Position numbers and translations under genes: made by a program. Shown one piece after another: positions 22,201 through 34,496 of a stretch of 64,000 bases of DNA. How positions within the stretch are numbered: the stretch's first letter is position 1; the number at the start of each line of letters is the position of its first letter. Origin of the DNA: Tanypteryx hageni. Lineage: Eukaryota; Arthropoda; Insecta; Odonata; Petaluridae. The notes below the pieces were generated by a model, which made no database searches, was not told the DNA's origin, and was given only the letters and a program-made list of their open reading frames with translations. The DNA lies in NCBI GenBank assembly GCA_028673005.1, contig CM054116.1, positions 98,372,207 through 98,436,206 of the forward strand, in the 5' to 3' direction.

Positions 22201-24583
22201 CAGCCGCAGGTTGCTGACCCCTGCTCTAGGCCTTATCCTTATACAGTAAAACCTCGTTATTTCGATCCCGGATAATTCGAAATAGCATGTGATTCGAAGC
22301 TAACAGCAGTTCCCGGCCAACATCATAGGATTTTGTGTACTTTTTAGTATGGATTATTTGATATATGTCTACAATGAAATTCGAAGTCGTGACCTGGTCT
22401 GGTGGCTCGCAAACATTTCATTTAATTTGAAACCTTGACCCATATTGTGTGTTTAAGTGGAAAGTTCATGCACACACATAACAAAGGCATTGCATTTTTG
22501 TTCTCCATTTCTCGCAAATGAAATATACATTCCCCCCAAACAGGTAACTTCTTTTTACTTATTTAATAGTCAATGTGAAATAAAATCATAGATGACACAA
22601 GAGGAATCATCATCATTCTTGCCTCACTAGACCTTTATTCCATGTTCTCTGATTACTTCGCGTATACTGCTTTATCATAGATCTCTACCTCTTCTCCGTA
22701 TGTTTTTTGGACAAAAACTTTAAATAAGGATAAACAAAGATGCTAGAAGCATGAACGACAGGAGAAATGAGGTTTCGTATTTGCCCACACAAGAAAAAAG
22801 CCAAAAAGTATAAATTTTTACCTTAGTAATTTGAGCACGATCTTCAATGTTATTTTCACTATCACTCTCTGAACTGACACTTTCTTCCAAATCACTTTCA
22901 AGTAAGATTTCTGTCTACTTTTCATCACCAAGTATTACTTGCATTTTTCTGTTGGTTGATGCCATGATAAGTTTGACTCTTTTAATATCTTAGAAATTAA
23001 ACAAAAGTAACAACGGAAAAATAATGAACAATAGCTGTCTCTGTACAGCGCAAAATGTTTCCCTCAAAGCGGCAAGAGAATAGTTTTTGTGCAATCCAAG
23101 CACTTCCCATGGGCTCTGATCACGCTTTCGGTCAAGAGGTAGCATTGTAAATATCTTTGAATAGGCTTGTTTGTGCACTGATGTCAGATAAGTGTTTCTC
23201 TCTCTCACTATATTGTTCTCAAGAAATGCTGAACCATGCACTAACCCAGATCCAAAGACCTTTCCCTTTCCATATAGCTCGCAAGTGTTGATGCTTAAGA
23301 AAAAATATTCATCTCAAGAGTGAAAGACATCACAAAGCAGATAAACAGTGCCTGCATCCCCTTCCACCACACTGTAGCTTTTGTGCAGAGGTTCGGTTAG
23401 TCTCAGCATTGAAAAGGAGTTTTTAGAACCCACAATTCGCACAACTATGCAAAACTCAATCACAAAATTTGACGTATATAGGCAAAAGAAAACAGTAAAA
23501 ATTGCAGAATTAAGCACAATACGAAGGTCCAAGGTTACTGTTTTGAAATATATCAAGGTTTTTCAGATTTAAGAAAATTTATTGCTTCAAAAAATAGAGA
23601 AATAAGCGATCTCTGCAGCATACCCAGTACGACCGCATATGAAGTTTTCGTCCTGCATACTAGGTACACAGGATGATGCTGAGGGGTTAAAGAGCGTTTC
23701 TTACAAAGATCGTCCATAAAATACGTCATGCTTATGTTTGCCTTTTTAGTTTTCCCTTCCCTTAAACTCGGGGCGCTACACTTGACCCCTACCCCTCTCT
23801 CCTGCCTGTATGACGCAATTCATGGGTTAAAATCCCCTTTTGGCTGAGTACACATGGTTGAAAGTCATTTCTTCCAAAACGTGGCGTGAAAGAATAACTT
23901 CAAATAAACACTGGGAAAATTGGGATGTTCACTCGATCCTATTTTTCTCACGCAGCAGTGTTCGTAAATCATGAATTAAGTGGTCACTTCAGCTCTTTTC
24001 ATGAATTCACCATGTGTATGAACTTGTTAGGTCAATATGTTTTGTAACAGAACAAATAAGACTATATTGCGATTTTACTGTCCAAGTAGCGGATCGCAAG
24101 AAATTTTGATTTTTTTAAGTTTATTTATTTCGAACCCGGATAATTCGAAGTTGTATTTTTGTGGTCCCTTGAACTTCGAAATAACGAGGTTTTATTGTAT
24201 TTTTATTTAAGCTTTTGGTAAAATTTTAGAACAAATCGATAAAAATTAATTGTAGAAAAATTGTATTTATGAAAATTTATCTTGTTTTAGTGGCAGGAAA
24301 CCAGGGTTTGCACGCAAAGAAAGTGTACACAGGAAAGTGATGGGCAGAGAAAGGCAGAAGCGTTCACGGAAAGAGTTGCTTAATTTTTATACTTTCCAAA
24401 TACGAGAGTCTAAGATGAAGCGTAAGTTGCCATCATTTACTGAAATTTCTTCATTGTTATTTTTTCAATGTAACCTGGTTAACATTTTATTTTTCAGATG
24501 TGGCTGAGCTAAGGCAGAAATTTGAGGAAGATAAGAAGAGAATTGCAATGCTAAAACAAACAAGGCGTTTTAAGCCTTTTTGA
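19283..24583 (+). CDS. RRP7A: Ribosomal RNA-processing protein 7 homolog A
   Basis: Seven exons join in frame to 267 codons: 19283-19316, 19385-19524, 20293-20421, 20574-20697, 21607-21766, 24291-24421 and 24498-24583. All junctions are GT-AG. RRP7 acts in the nucleolus in early 40S subunit assembly and 18S rRNA maturation. The N-terminal half is an RRM-like fold (RTLFILNVPPYCTE at the start, GFKVAYVVFKSAVGLKSAL at the end). The middle is an acidic linker ending DEEGWVTVTKRGRKPG, and the C-terminal RRP7 domain is basic, with RKELLNFYTFQIRESKMK and the terminal RRFKPF typical of the family. Length is close to the usual 270-280 residues. The ATG at 19283 gives MVPDMEKHG; an in-frame ATG at 19295 is an alternative. 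Introns 2, 4 and 5 hold transposons; the exons are undamaged. Confidence 0.93.
19561..20224. mobile_element. Non-autonomous hAT element in RRP7A intron 2
   Basis: A perfect 8-bp duplication CCTTGTAT (19553-19560, 20225-20232) flanks the ends TAGGGTTGCCAGA and, inverted, TAGGATTGCCAGA. At least five copies of GC(G/A)GGAC lie just inside the ends (about 19590, 19621, 20155, 20177, 20204). It has no coding sequence. Confidence 0.92.
20791..21105. mobile_element. MITE with internal minisatellite in RRP7A intron 4
   Basis: The terminal repeats are GGTTTGATATAAGACAC and its exact complement, flanked by TA (20789-20790, 21106-21107). Inside, four tandem units of 46-49 bases start with TTAAGTGGTTGGG-like sequence at 20886, 20932, 20980 and 21029. 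A second member, inverted, is at 36095-36304 in the Tudor gene. Confidence 0.88.
21927..22223. mobile_element. hAT-type MITE in RRP7A intron 5
   Basis: The ends CAGGGGTTGGCAACCT and GGTTGCTGACCCCTG are inverted repeats typical of short hAT elements. The candidate 8-bp flanks CCTTAGAC and CTCTAGGC agree at only five positions, so the copy is old. Confidence 0.75.
22244..24197. mobile_element. Tigger-like element in RRP7A intron 5
   Basis: Terminal repeats CAGTAAAACCTCGTTATTTC (left) and the near-complement ending GTTTTATTG (right) are flanked by TA (22242-22243, 24198-24199). Subterminal copies of CCGGATAATTCGAA are at both ends (about 22268 and 24137). There is no pogo-type transposase. The interior holds a fragment from a different element (22800-23683). 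Confidence 0.8.
22800..23683 (-). pseudogene. Fragment with an acidic N-terminal exon and a TTAA-type end
   Basis: On the - strand MASTNRKMQVILGDEK is followed by a stop and then a Glu/Ser/Asp-rich stretch (LLESDLEESVSSESDSENN). This resembles the acidic start of piggyBac transposases. The right border is CTGAGGGG followed by TTAA at 23684-23687, which matches the CCCCTCA end of the MITE at 25304. No catalytic region remains. The family assignment is an inference. Confidence 0.4.
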
Positions 24584-24599
24584 TATGTATTTTTATTTG

Positions 24600-25299
24600 T
24601 AATATAAAGAATATATTTGTATTATTGTCAATATTGATTGTCTCCTTCAGCAACATTTATTTTATTCACAGGTAAACCCCATTGTACTTTGTTTATATAT
24701 TTTGTAGGAGTTTCATAATTTAAGTTCTAAGGTGGATATATTGGGCTTTATGAAAAAATTGTCCCCTTTATGGATGACTGTTCTCAGTTGAATATATAAA
24801 AACTTTTCAACTTATCTTCATCTATATATAATTACTCAATGTCTGTCCATCCCCCTTTTATCTCTTGAACAGTTTGTTCTAGAGAAATGCTGTAAATGCC
24901 ATTTTGTTTCTGCCAACTAGGAGACCCCGGGAAAACTATTTTCATTTACAGGAGTATCCCAGGTTCGACTCAAGGAGAGAAGGTGCAAGATTTTTTTTCT
25001 TCATCAAAATATTTTATTATGGACCAATTTTCTCCTTTTTTGCTTTATTCGATGGGTAAAACTATAAAATATCTTATTCTTACAATGTTTAGATGTTACA
25101 AGGAAGAATTTGTTAGAAATATGCATTTATTTTCAAAATTTTATGACTTCTTCGTACTTTCTGAGTGTTGCAAGGCAATGCGCATTGTTGCCTCAGATTC
25201 AATTAAAGTCGATTAAGTTTTCAAATAGATGAAATAATTAAGTTATTTGCTTGGCGCTTTTTATGAAGCTTCGAAATTATTGTTGTAGCAACATCTAAC
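24600..25299. other. Region downstream of RRP7A, no gene seen
   Basis: Holds the RRP7A 3' UTR (an AATATA-type signal near 24600) and AT-rich DNA. A GGTTCGACTC word at about 24962-24971 resembles a B box, but no tRNA fold or SINE boundary supports it. Confidence 0.4.
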
Positions 25300-25303
25300 T
25301 TAA

Positions 25304-27009
25304 CCCCTCAATGTCGAGTGATGTACTGAGTATAACGGGGGCAAACTTCATATGCCTCGACCGACACACTCCGTACATATGATGAATTTTCTTAAATCTA
25401 AATAACCTTTATATATTTCAAAAGAGGAACCTTTGGCTTATCTATTTATTTCCATTCTCCAATTTTTATCTTTCTTATAACATTTAATATCAATTAAATT
25501 TTGTGATTGGTTTTTTACGTAGCTATGTGAATTGGGGAATCGCATCTTCTAAAAAGCCCCTATCCATTGCTGAGACAAACCATATCTTGACACAAATGCT
25601 ACTGCAAAATGAAAGGAGATTTTGACTCTGCTTATCTGCCCACAGACTTCTTCTCGTGGGTTTTTTCTTATGCATCAGTGCTTGAGAGCTATAAGATGAG
25701 GAGAGCCATGTACTTGGTTTAGAATTTCTTGATAGCAATATAGTATGAGAGAGAAAGAAACGTCTGCACATGTCCTAGGTCTGTTTACAAATAAGCTGCT
25801 TTTCAATGTCGCCTGCTGCTATTTCCTGAGCGAGAGTGCTTTCGGAGTGAACGCATGGGTCCATATTCAGGTCACGAGAAATATTCTCATCTCATGTCAC
25901 AAAGAAGTTAGACTGAAGGAAATCTTCACAGTGTGCAGAGGCAATTTAATTTGTGTTTTATAGTGTTAATTTTTAGGAATTAATATTCATGGTAATGTCA
26001 CTCATTTCCCCATAGATTTATCTCTGGGACATATTTATGGTCTTTCACGTCTCAGCCGATTTTGGGAGCATTATATTGAGAGGAAAAAAACAAGATTTCT
26101 CATTCACAAATAACCAAAGAATAAACATCAGCCGAGGTCTTTATGCAGCAAGGTTTGAGAGGAAGGCCATTCAAAAAAATTTAGCTTCCAATATCCCAAG
26201 TAAAGAAATACTGAGTTCGCAGTTGGAAGTGAGGAGGTAAAGTGAGGTCTCTCCTGAGTGTGATTGAACTGATTGCAAGCAAAGTAAATGCTAGTAAAAA
26301 TTCATTATAGACGATTCATTGAAGTAATGATATTTTCTTGTAGTAAATTTCATGGTTAATTAGATAAAGCAAATGCCTTAAAAGTTTTAAAAATTTAATT
26401 TTTTTATTATGCGTACATTCCGATACATACAACATCATATCTCCACTTCTACTTAACCAAATATCACAATTTTCACCATCTAACTTCTGTAATGATGAAC
26501 AATGACTACTGTATAACTCAGAACTTGTAAGGTATATGAAATTTCTTTTAACAATATACGAAACAAAATTTAATATATAAATAAAATATTTAATCAAGAC
26601 ATGAAAAAGTTGGCCTGTGAGAAACTTTTTCCTTATTTGGCTTAGACAGGTGCAACCAGTGAATGAAATGTTTATAGAAGTTGAAATTTTTCCTTGAAAA
26701 AGATTGCATATGAATAACATTAATAGTTGATGCAATACTGAAAGATATATGAAAGCAGAGGTGCGTGCTTGACTGGCTGGTGATCAGATTGATCTCTCTT
26801 CTCTCCAGCAAAGAGTGTGCTTGATGCAAGATAGTGTAAAAGGTATTGTTTATAAATCTCATGTTCTACTAAAATCCTAAAATTTCAGATGAATCCAATA
26901 AAAATTAAAAAGTTGTAATATTTTCAATTTTCAGGAATCGAAATAATTTTTTTTTATTCCTCCAACCTCAGAAATGGGATTTAATTAAATGTCCTACACA
27001 CTTGAGGAG
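25304..27009. mobile_element. Non-autonomous TTAA element (piggyBac type), 1.7 kb
   Basis: Flanked by TTAA on both sides (25300-25303, 27010-27013), with short inverted ends CCCCTCAA and, on the right, TTGAGGAG. No transposase is present. Parts of its interior (about 25730-25790) resemble 23150-23240 in inverted orientation, which links it to the fragment at 22800-23683. Confidence 0.7.
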
Positions 27010-27013
27010 TTAA

Positions 27014-28217
27014 CAGATTGCAATGTTAATAATTGTAGATAATTATTATTCAGTAAACTGTGTGGACTGGGCATTTTTAACAATCGACCAAAAGATTAAA
27101 AAGCTTGATTTCAATACTGGAATATTACCTTTTTCATAAGGGAGAAGCAATTAAAATCTATTTAAATAATGAGCATAGAAATCTGGTCATGCTCAACTAC
27201 TAGGAACTATTTATGACTGACTGCAAAGTCCTGACTTCGTATTTTCATTTCAAGATATTTAAAAATCCAATGAAGAAGTAGATGTCAAAAATTTGATTAT
27301 TATTTGGAGAAATTGTTATGGAATTTGAATTTAGTACATCTACATACGATCACCGAAATACGGCATATGGCAAAATTCATGCAATATGATATAATAATAT
27401 CATGTTATATTAATTTTGTGTGTTCGGTGTTTGACATTAGTAAAATTCTAGTTTAATAATGAAATAAAATGATTAATAGAGAAAAGTATAGATAAATGTA
27501 TAAATTTATTAATATAAATGTAACTATAAAACAAAAATGGTAGGACTAAGATGGTTAAGAAGACAAAAAATAAAACTAATGATTTGCATTATATCTGAAA
27601 ATTTCCATTTACTAGATTTTATCGATTTTTTTATTGTATAAATATACCCGTTCATGGAAATTGTACTTTATTTGGTTTTTGGTCATAAAAGATCTTGATT
27701 AATTTTCTAATTATTGAATAGAACTTAAACAATCATCGTGTTTAATTTTATTTATTGAATTTTATCAAAGTTATTAAAAACTATCCTCAAACTCCTGCTT
27801 CTACCAAAACACTTGACTTTCCCCACCTTTTAATAATACATACCAGAACATATATCAAATCTTATTTAGCAATCCACCCTTAAAGATATTTTGTATGTAT
27901 GGATATTTTCGACCTACCTCTCGAACTTTTATAACTTTCTGAGTATTAGCAAACCATCGCAGAACTATAGGATGCACAAATAAGTGCGAAACCAAACGTA
28001 AGCCTACATACACACACACTTACTTGGAAAGTTGTTGATAAGAATAATTTTCATTAGTAAAACTAGTCTACATCATCTTCTATAAGATTATAATTAACAA
28101 ATAAAGAATCGTGCAAATACAAAAACACTGGCGCTTGGCTTACGACAAAATGATCGCCCTGCAATTCCGCCTATCCTCGTTCTTCTAAATAAAGGAATTC
28201 TTTCGTATTCAAAAGTC
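27014..28217. other. Spacer, no gene seen
   Basis: Very AT-rich, no usable exon, no recognised transposon end. Confidence 0.5.
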
Positions 28218-28219
28218 TA

Positions 28220-29118
28220 CAGGTATCCTCCGATTTATGCGAGAGTTGCGTTCCTGGAAATCGTCGCGTAAAGCAAAAATGCGCAAATCGAAAATTATTT
28301 TCCTATTGAAAATAATGTAATAGGCGTTGTTTGCGTTACTGAGCAGATATCTTCCACTTATAAACGTCTTTAAATTTGATTTAATGAGCGTTTTAACCCC
28401 CCCAAAGCGTTTTCGACGTGATATGGCGTTTTGTGCAGCGTCCACTTTTACAATTCCTAAATTTTTGTATTCGTTAAGTTCCTGCCATGTGTCACAGAGT
28501 TATCGAAGCTCCTTCGGTCAGTGAACTTCCTATACAAATATATTCTTTTTACACAACTATGAATATTTTTGCACAAAAAAGTGGGTTCAAGTGCGTTATT
28601 TGCGCAAAGAGGAAAATAACAAAAGAGATTCTACTGCCGTAGGAACTACCGGGGAACACTGCTCTATCGTACGATGCAATGAATGGTGTCAATGCAGGGA
28701 CGATAAAGGTAAATAGTAGACGGGCAAGAATCTATGAAATATCTAATAAATATTAAACTATTATAAGAGTAGATACTGTGCGCATAACGAATAGCATAAA
28801 TGCAAATACGCGACGTGTATATTGATAAATGGTCGTAAGAATAAAATCGCGTTAAACCGAATACGCGAGGCGTACCTAAATCGGAAAATGGTCGTAGGAA
28901 TAAAATCGCGTTAAACCGAATACGCGAGGCGTACCTAAATCGGAAAATGGTCGTAGGAATAAAATCGCGTCAAACCGAATACGCGAGGCGTAACTAAATC
29001 GGAAAATGGTCGTAGGAATAAAATCGCGTCAAACCGAATACGCGACGCGTAAATCGGAAAAATGATGGTAAAAACAAAAACGCGTATATGCGAAAACACG
29101 TAAATCGGGGTATACCTA
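28220..29118. mobile_element. MITE containing a 59-bp minisatellite
   Basis: The left end CAGGTATCCTCCGATTTATG and the right end (inverted TAGGTATACCCCGATTTACG) form imperfect terminal repeats. TA precedes the left end. The interior is CpG-rich compared with its surroundings and contains the tandem array at 28829-29064. Confidence 0.7.
28829..29064. repeat. 59-bp tandem repeat, four units
   Basis: ATGGTCGTA starts units at 28829, 28888, 28947 and 29006, an exact 59-base period. Units differ at a handful of bases. Each unit ends ACCTAAATCGGAAA, which echoes the CGATTTA of the element's own ends in inverted orientation. Confidence 0.95.
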
Positions 29119-29626
29119 TCGATAAATTTATGTGGACTCGATACAAGGATCAAATACAGGAGTACATTACAGTAAACTCACTCTTCAAAAATGAGTGAAC
29201 ATTCAATAGGGTTAATAGTTAAACTTGTTAAGATGTTATAATTATGACAGATTTAGCTGCGTATTCAAGCTATCTTTCATAGCTACTGACCTACAATTTT
29301 ATCAAAAACTCAAAACAATTTAGGACTTATGAACGGAAAGCAATAAAAGAATTTTCGAGTAGAAACTGAAACACGTTATATGAAATACCTCCTCGATTAA
29401 ATAAAGAAAATAAACACGACGTATGTGCAGTTTTCCTCTGCATGAACGATGATCTCCTCAGCTTCAAAAAGAAATTTTTTCGCTGAACGAAGTATACTAT
29501 CTTCCTATCTTGAAGTATCACACTCTTCTGTTCACAAACCGTTGAGGAAAAGCGATCATTCTCCAACGAAAGCTCAAGAGATTTATGAGCTTTGTACTAT
29601 TTCGAAATGAATATGAACGTTAACGT

Positions 29627-29828
29627 AAAAAATTGAACACAGTAAACGTGAGGAGGAACGAAAAACACTTCCACCAACTTACCCAACCCGTTGGGGCCGA
29701 GTGAAATAAATGTTACACGCTTAAACGAAAAATTGAACACAGTAAACGTGAGGAGGAACGAAATAGATCCACCAAATTAGCCAACCGTTGGGGCCGAGTA
29801 AAATAAATGTTACATGCTTAAACGAAAA
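29627..29828. repeat. 100-bp tandem duplication
   Basis: AATTGAACACAGTAAACGTG at 29631 and again at 29731 begins two adjacent copies of a 100-base unit, each with CGTTGGGGCCGAGT. Function unknown. Confidence 0.9.
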
Positions 29829-29870
29829 AGTGCCGAATAAGGAAGGTACTTATCCTTAGAGTTGCCACCT

Positions 29871-29942
29871 CTCCAGGTTTGATCCGGAGTCTCCGGGTTT
29901 TGACACCTTGTCCCCGGGTTTAGTTATTATTTCTCCGGGTTT
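29871..29942 (+). repeat. Phased subterminal motif of hAT-3
   Basis: CTCCAGGTTT (29871), CTCCGGGTTT (29891), CCCCGGGTTT (29912) and CTCCGGGTTT (29933) are spaced 20, 21 and 21 bases apart, close to two turns of DNA. Probable transposase binding sites. Confidence 0.8.
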
Positions 29943-30502
29943 GTGAGTTTTATTACATATTTTAAAATTATTCAAATTTTTTATATTAGAAACTTTGATC
30001 GGCACTTTTTAAAAATATGAATCAGTTAAATTTTCATATATTATCATATCCTGTGAGACTGAGCCAAACTAGGGAATCCCCTGAGTAAAACTGTCAGTAT
30101 GAATTGGCTACAACCATGTTTATGGTTTTTATTTAACTGATAGCGTCCGAGTCAAGAATAGAGGCTAGTGTTAGAACTCTTAGATTCAATGAATTTTGTG
30201 ATTGCCATTATTGTGAAGAATTATAAGAATATGTGAGTACTATAAAATGTAACACTATATGCACTATTGTAGTTTTATGGGTAATGATCAATACATTGCT
30301 TTACTTGGCTAAATTGAACAAAGATTTCGTTAAAATAACATCTAAATTGTTGCTCAATTACTTTTTACTATCAAATGCTCATCACACAGTATTAAAATTA
30401 CAAAATTTGTAATAAATTTTTAATTATAAATTCAATAATTAATTTTGAAGAAAAGATTTATTTTTATTTAATTTATTTATTATAATTTTGGGTTATTTTT
30501 AG

Positions 30503-32469
30503 AAAAAAATAATTCGGATAAATATGAAGCGCAGCCAGAAACTTCAGGTTTACCATCAGAAGTTCTGAATAAAAAAAGGAAAACATACCATAATTACGAG
30601 TGTACATTTAAAGATGATTGGAGTAAAAGAAGCGAGTATTGCAAGCTGCTTAAAAAGGTTGACAAAGTTACTGCAATATGTACCATATGCAACGTTAGAT
30701 TTACTGTAAAACATGACGGTGAAAAGGCAGTTAAGATGCATCTCAATAGTAAAAAACATGAAGCAATGTCAAAAATTCTCACTAAGAATCACATATTAAC
30801 TACATTTAGTCCTAAAAATAATACGTCTGAAGAACTGAAGATTTATATTATAGAAATAACACAAGTTTATCATGGTGTAAATCACCACCATAGCTATTTT
30901 AGCATTGATTGTGGCATGAAGGTTAATTCAAAATTATATTCCGATTCCATTATCGGGAAGAAAGTTCATTGCGGAAGAACTAAAGCCGAAGCAATTGTAG
31001 AAAATGTCCTTGCACCAAAATCTATAGAAAAAACACTTAATGAACTGGGAACAAGCACTAATACTGTTATTCCTTTTTCTCTAGCATTTGATGCTTCGAA
31101 CAAAGGACATCGTAAACTGTTTCCAGTTGCTGTCAAATATTTTGATATTAACAAAGGTGTTCAGAACAAAATTATAGATTTTTATGAGGATAGCGATGAA
31201 TCATCTGCAGCAATTATCAAACAGTTGACTGCTTGTCTTAAGAAACATGGACTTGATATCGCAAATGTAAGTTCGTACACAGCAGACAACGTGTCAGTGA
31301 GCTACGGAAAACATAACTCGGTTTTCCAAAAACTATCTATGTACTATGAATTAGTCAATTATGAAAAGTAACTGTAATTGCCACATCATTCACAATGCCG
31401 CCAGAAATACCTGTAAAGCATTATCATTTGATGTTGAAAATTTAATTTTAAAAATATTTGCGGAATTTTCTAACAGTGCAAAAAAATCAGAAATACTGAA
31501 ACAATGTTTCGAATTCTTAGAAATGGAATATGAGAACATACTACGACATGTTGTAACAAGGTGGTTATTGTTGTACAGAGCTCTTGAGCGGATTTTAAGT
31601 TCTTGGCCGGCAGTAAAAATGTACTTTATGCAGCAAGGAGAGGAAGAAACCAATAAGGCAATTTGGGCATTTGTACAAGATCAACAGGATGAATTACAAG
31701 ATGATATCAAGCCACAATTATCTTTTCCTGAGTGCTATCTGTATTTTGTACATTATTTCATGTACATTATGACACAAAGTGTTCTGCTACTAGAAAGTAT
31801 ACATGAAATAATGTGTACCTTGAAAGACAAGCTTGAAAACAGACTAACTGATCAATTCTTTGGAAGTAAAGTGAACTCAAGTTTAAGTTATCTTAATGTC
31901 TATGATAAACAAAAATTTGTTCAAGAAGCAACACAAGTCTACTCTAGAGCTATTAACTATCTTAAGAAGTGGTATAATTTTGAAAGCAATTCTTTTCAAC
32001 ATTTTTCTGTTATTAATTTAAAAAATGAAAAACTTGAATGCCAAGATTTTTTAAATATGCCGTAAATTCTGCCCAAGTTCAACTGGATGAGGATAAATTG
32101 TATGATGAGATACATTTGCTTAATAACATACTTCCGCAAGTACAAGCATTTGATTTGTCGATTGACAAAAAATGGGTGAAAATATTATCAAATCGAGATG
32201 CATTTACAGAATTAAGAAAGCTTGTGGCAAAAATTCTCTCAATCCCAGTAAGTAATGACTTTGTTGAGAGAATTTTCTCCATAATGGGCAATGCATGGAG
32301 CGATAAGAGAAACAGAATACGAGTGGAGTTAGTGAAGGCAGAACTACTTAACAAACTCAATTTTAGTATGAATTGCCAAGAATTTTACGACATTGTCACT
32401 AAACCTGAGCAGGTCGAACTACTTAAATGTACAATTAGTAATAAAAAATATTCTTGGAAGAAGCTGTGA
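30503..32469 (+). pseudogene. hAT transposase with two frameshifts
   Basis: The open frame starts after an acceptor-like TTATTTTTAG at 30502 and carries an N-terminal zinc finger of the BED/U1 kind: ICTICNVRF then KMHLNSKKHE (C-x2-C ... H-x5-H). The catalytic part includes PFSLAFDASNKGHRKLFPV (first Asp block) and YTADNVSVSYG (second Asp block). A frameshift near 31365 leads to NCNCHIIHNAARNTCKAL and VVTRWLLLYRALE. A second, near 32058, leads to the C-terminal dimerisation domain IPVSNDFVERIFSIMGNAW with KRNRIRVELVKAEL. Without the two frameshifts it would be near full length, so the copy is not old. A short upstream exon may exist but was not identified. Confidence 0.88.
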
Positions 32470-32830
32470 CTGTGATAAATATTAATAATAAAATTAATAT
32501 TACTGTAACCAATTATAGAAATATATTGATTTTTGTTATTAATATTTATTTATATGATTAATATTTCTGTCAAGTACTATTAAAAAAGATATTTTGATAT
32601 TATGTACTGTGATTTGATGTGTATAGTTTAACATTTTTTGTATTATACAAAATAAAAATAACTATATTATATATTTTATTTTTAGTCTGCCCTCATAATA
32701 TCTCCGGGTCAGAAGAACACGGGAAATTAAAAAGTACATAATATATTTTTAAATTTCCCATGTTCGAAAATATAACATTTTAATTCAGATTTAAAAATCC
32801 CACGTTTTTGACTTAAAAATATCAGACATT

Positions 32831-33757
32831 GGGTCGAGTGAATAAAAAATAAGCAAATGCTTATGCTTAAGATTTCCCTCACTTTTTGAGCAAATGCTTA
32901 ATTTGGGGTGAATAAAAAAAATAGCATTTGCTTTTGCTAGAAAGAATAAGCATTTGCTTATTTTTAGGAATTTTCTTAAGCATTTGCTTAAAATTGTGTG
33001 AATAAAACCGAGCTTTTGCTTAATGCTTTAAGCATATGCTTAAACTTTTTTAAGTGAGGTAAAGGGCTTGCTAAAATATTTCCAAGTACTCTATTTTCAT
33101 GATAATTGATCCTAAATATAAATATGGTAATTTATGGTGACACGAAAGGTTAAAAAATACGAGAAAAGTTTCAACGTTATAAAAATTTATATCGTTTCTC
33201 TGAAGAAAATGTTAAGTACCTATATTTCAAATCTGTTACTCGGAGAATATCAAGAGAGACGTGGCGGGGTACTGTCTTCCAAACAGAAGATAGAAATATT
33301 TTTAAGGTACTTAAGTGATGTAAGATAGAAATATTTGTGGCGTCCAAAATCACTATAAAGGCAAATGACTGGATAAAATTACTATAACTAATTGAATAAA
33401 AATACACCCATGATTTGTGATATTATCGAATTCAGTTATAAAAGAAATAGTTTTAAAAAATTATTAATTAACTTTTTAAAAAATATTACCCAATATATTT
33501 ATGTTTTTAGTTTGAAATTCAACTATGTAAAACTTTAAATGTAAACAAAACCAAGTGAAGGAAGAGTTGCAAAGAGCTTTCTTCCGTAAAATTTAAGCAT
33601 TTGCTTAAAACTGAGTAGCAAATGCTTATAAGCAAAAGCAAACTTTTATTCACTCAATATGAAGCAAATGCTTTTAGCATTTGCTTATGCTTTTAGCAAA
33701 TGCTTATGCTTTTGCTTAATGCTTTAAGCATTTGCTTACTTTTTATTCACTCGACCC
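32831..33757. mobile_element. Foldback-like MITE with AAGCA/TGCTT arrays
   Basis: Ends GGGTCGAGTGAATAAAAA and exact complement, flanked by ATT on both sides (32828-32830, 33758-33760). Inward of each end are many copies of AAGCAAATGCTT or AAGCATTTGCTT, plus repeats of GTGAATAAAA, mirrored on the other side. The central 33060-33590 is plain AT-rich DNA with no gene. Confidence 0.85.
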
Positions 33758-33760
33758 ATT

Positions 33761-34496
33761 GTTCTATTTCACTAAAATTAAAACACCACCACATTTATGA
33801 GTATCTCTGCAATAGTCAAATACCTTACATTATATGAAAATTCACTGAGCTTGACAATGTTTTTCACAAAACTCGCAGAACCACCATGTGTATATGAAAA
33901 GGAAATCAACAAATTATTGCCGCGACACCATTATACCATTTCAAATGCTAGCAATAAACAACAATAGAAGATCAAATATCGCATCGGGGATGTTGGCTGT
34001 TGAACTTGTAAGTGCTCTAAATTTAATTTCTTGGAAGTCTATATTGACTGTTGAATGCCAAAAACGAGGACACCCCGAAAAATTAGGATGTCTAGTATCC
34101 CTGTTACCACTTATCTATCGCTGTAAAGCCATGCGTTTTTTGCTTTGCGGTTGTTGGTATACATGATCCTTATCGCCGATACTTCCTTTCGGGAGATTTC
34201 GATATTGTGCCATCGGACGTCTGTCGCGCAATATGTGAACATTTTTGTTCAGTGAAGATTTGCGATATTCAATTATAATATTGTCAAACATGATCTTAAA
34301 TCAGCTATTTATTTAAAGTGTTCCCCGAATTTGTAAAGCATCGTATTTCCACTGGGTTTGTGATTTCTTTTCACAGATCAATTCGTCAAATCACAAAAGC
34401 TTATCCGATGTTTTTCAGTAATGACAGTTTGACTCAAATTATTTTGTGGAGTTAAGAAATTTATGTTGATGTGTTTGGCTGGACATATACAGAAAA
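33761..34496. other. Upstream region of the Tudor gene
   Basis: No TATA box, DRE or upstream exon could be assigned with confidence. The promoter of the Tudor gene is presumed to lie here. Confidence 0.35.

Larger units (their letters stand above)
29857..32720 (+). mobile_element. hAT transposon (hAT-3), right end unclear
   Basis: The left end TAGAGTTGCCACCT (29857) is hAT-like. It is followed by four phased copies of a CTCCGGGTTT motif (29871-29942). The transposase remnant spans 30503-32469. One more CTCCGGGT lies at 32702-32709, close to where the right end should be, but a matching terminal repeat or duplication was not found. Confidence 0.75.

Noticed and set aside
24955..24980. GGTTCGACTC word as part of a tRNA or SINE
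   Set aside because: No A box at a suitable distance, no cloverleaf and no flanking duplication.
28829..29064. Regular repeats suggesting a CRISPR-like array
   Set aside because: The 59-bp units are directly adjacent with no unique spacers, and the region lies in a eukaryotic MITE.
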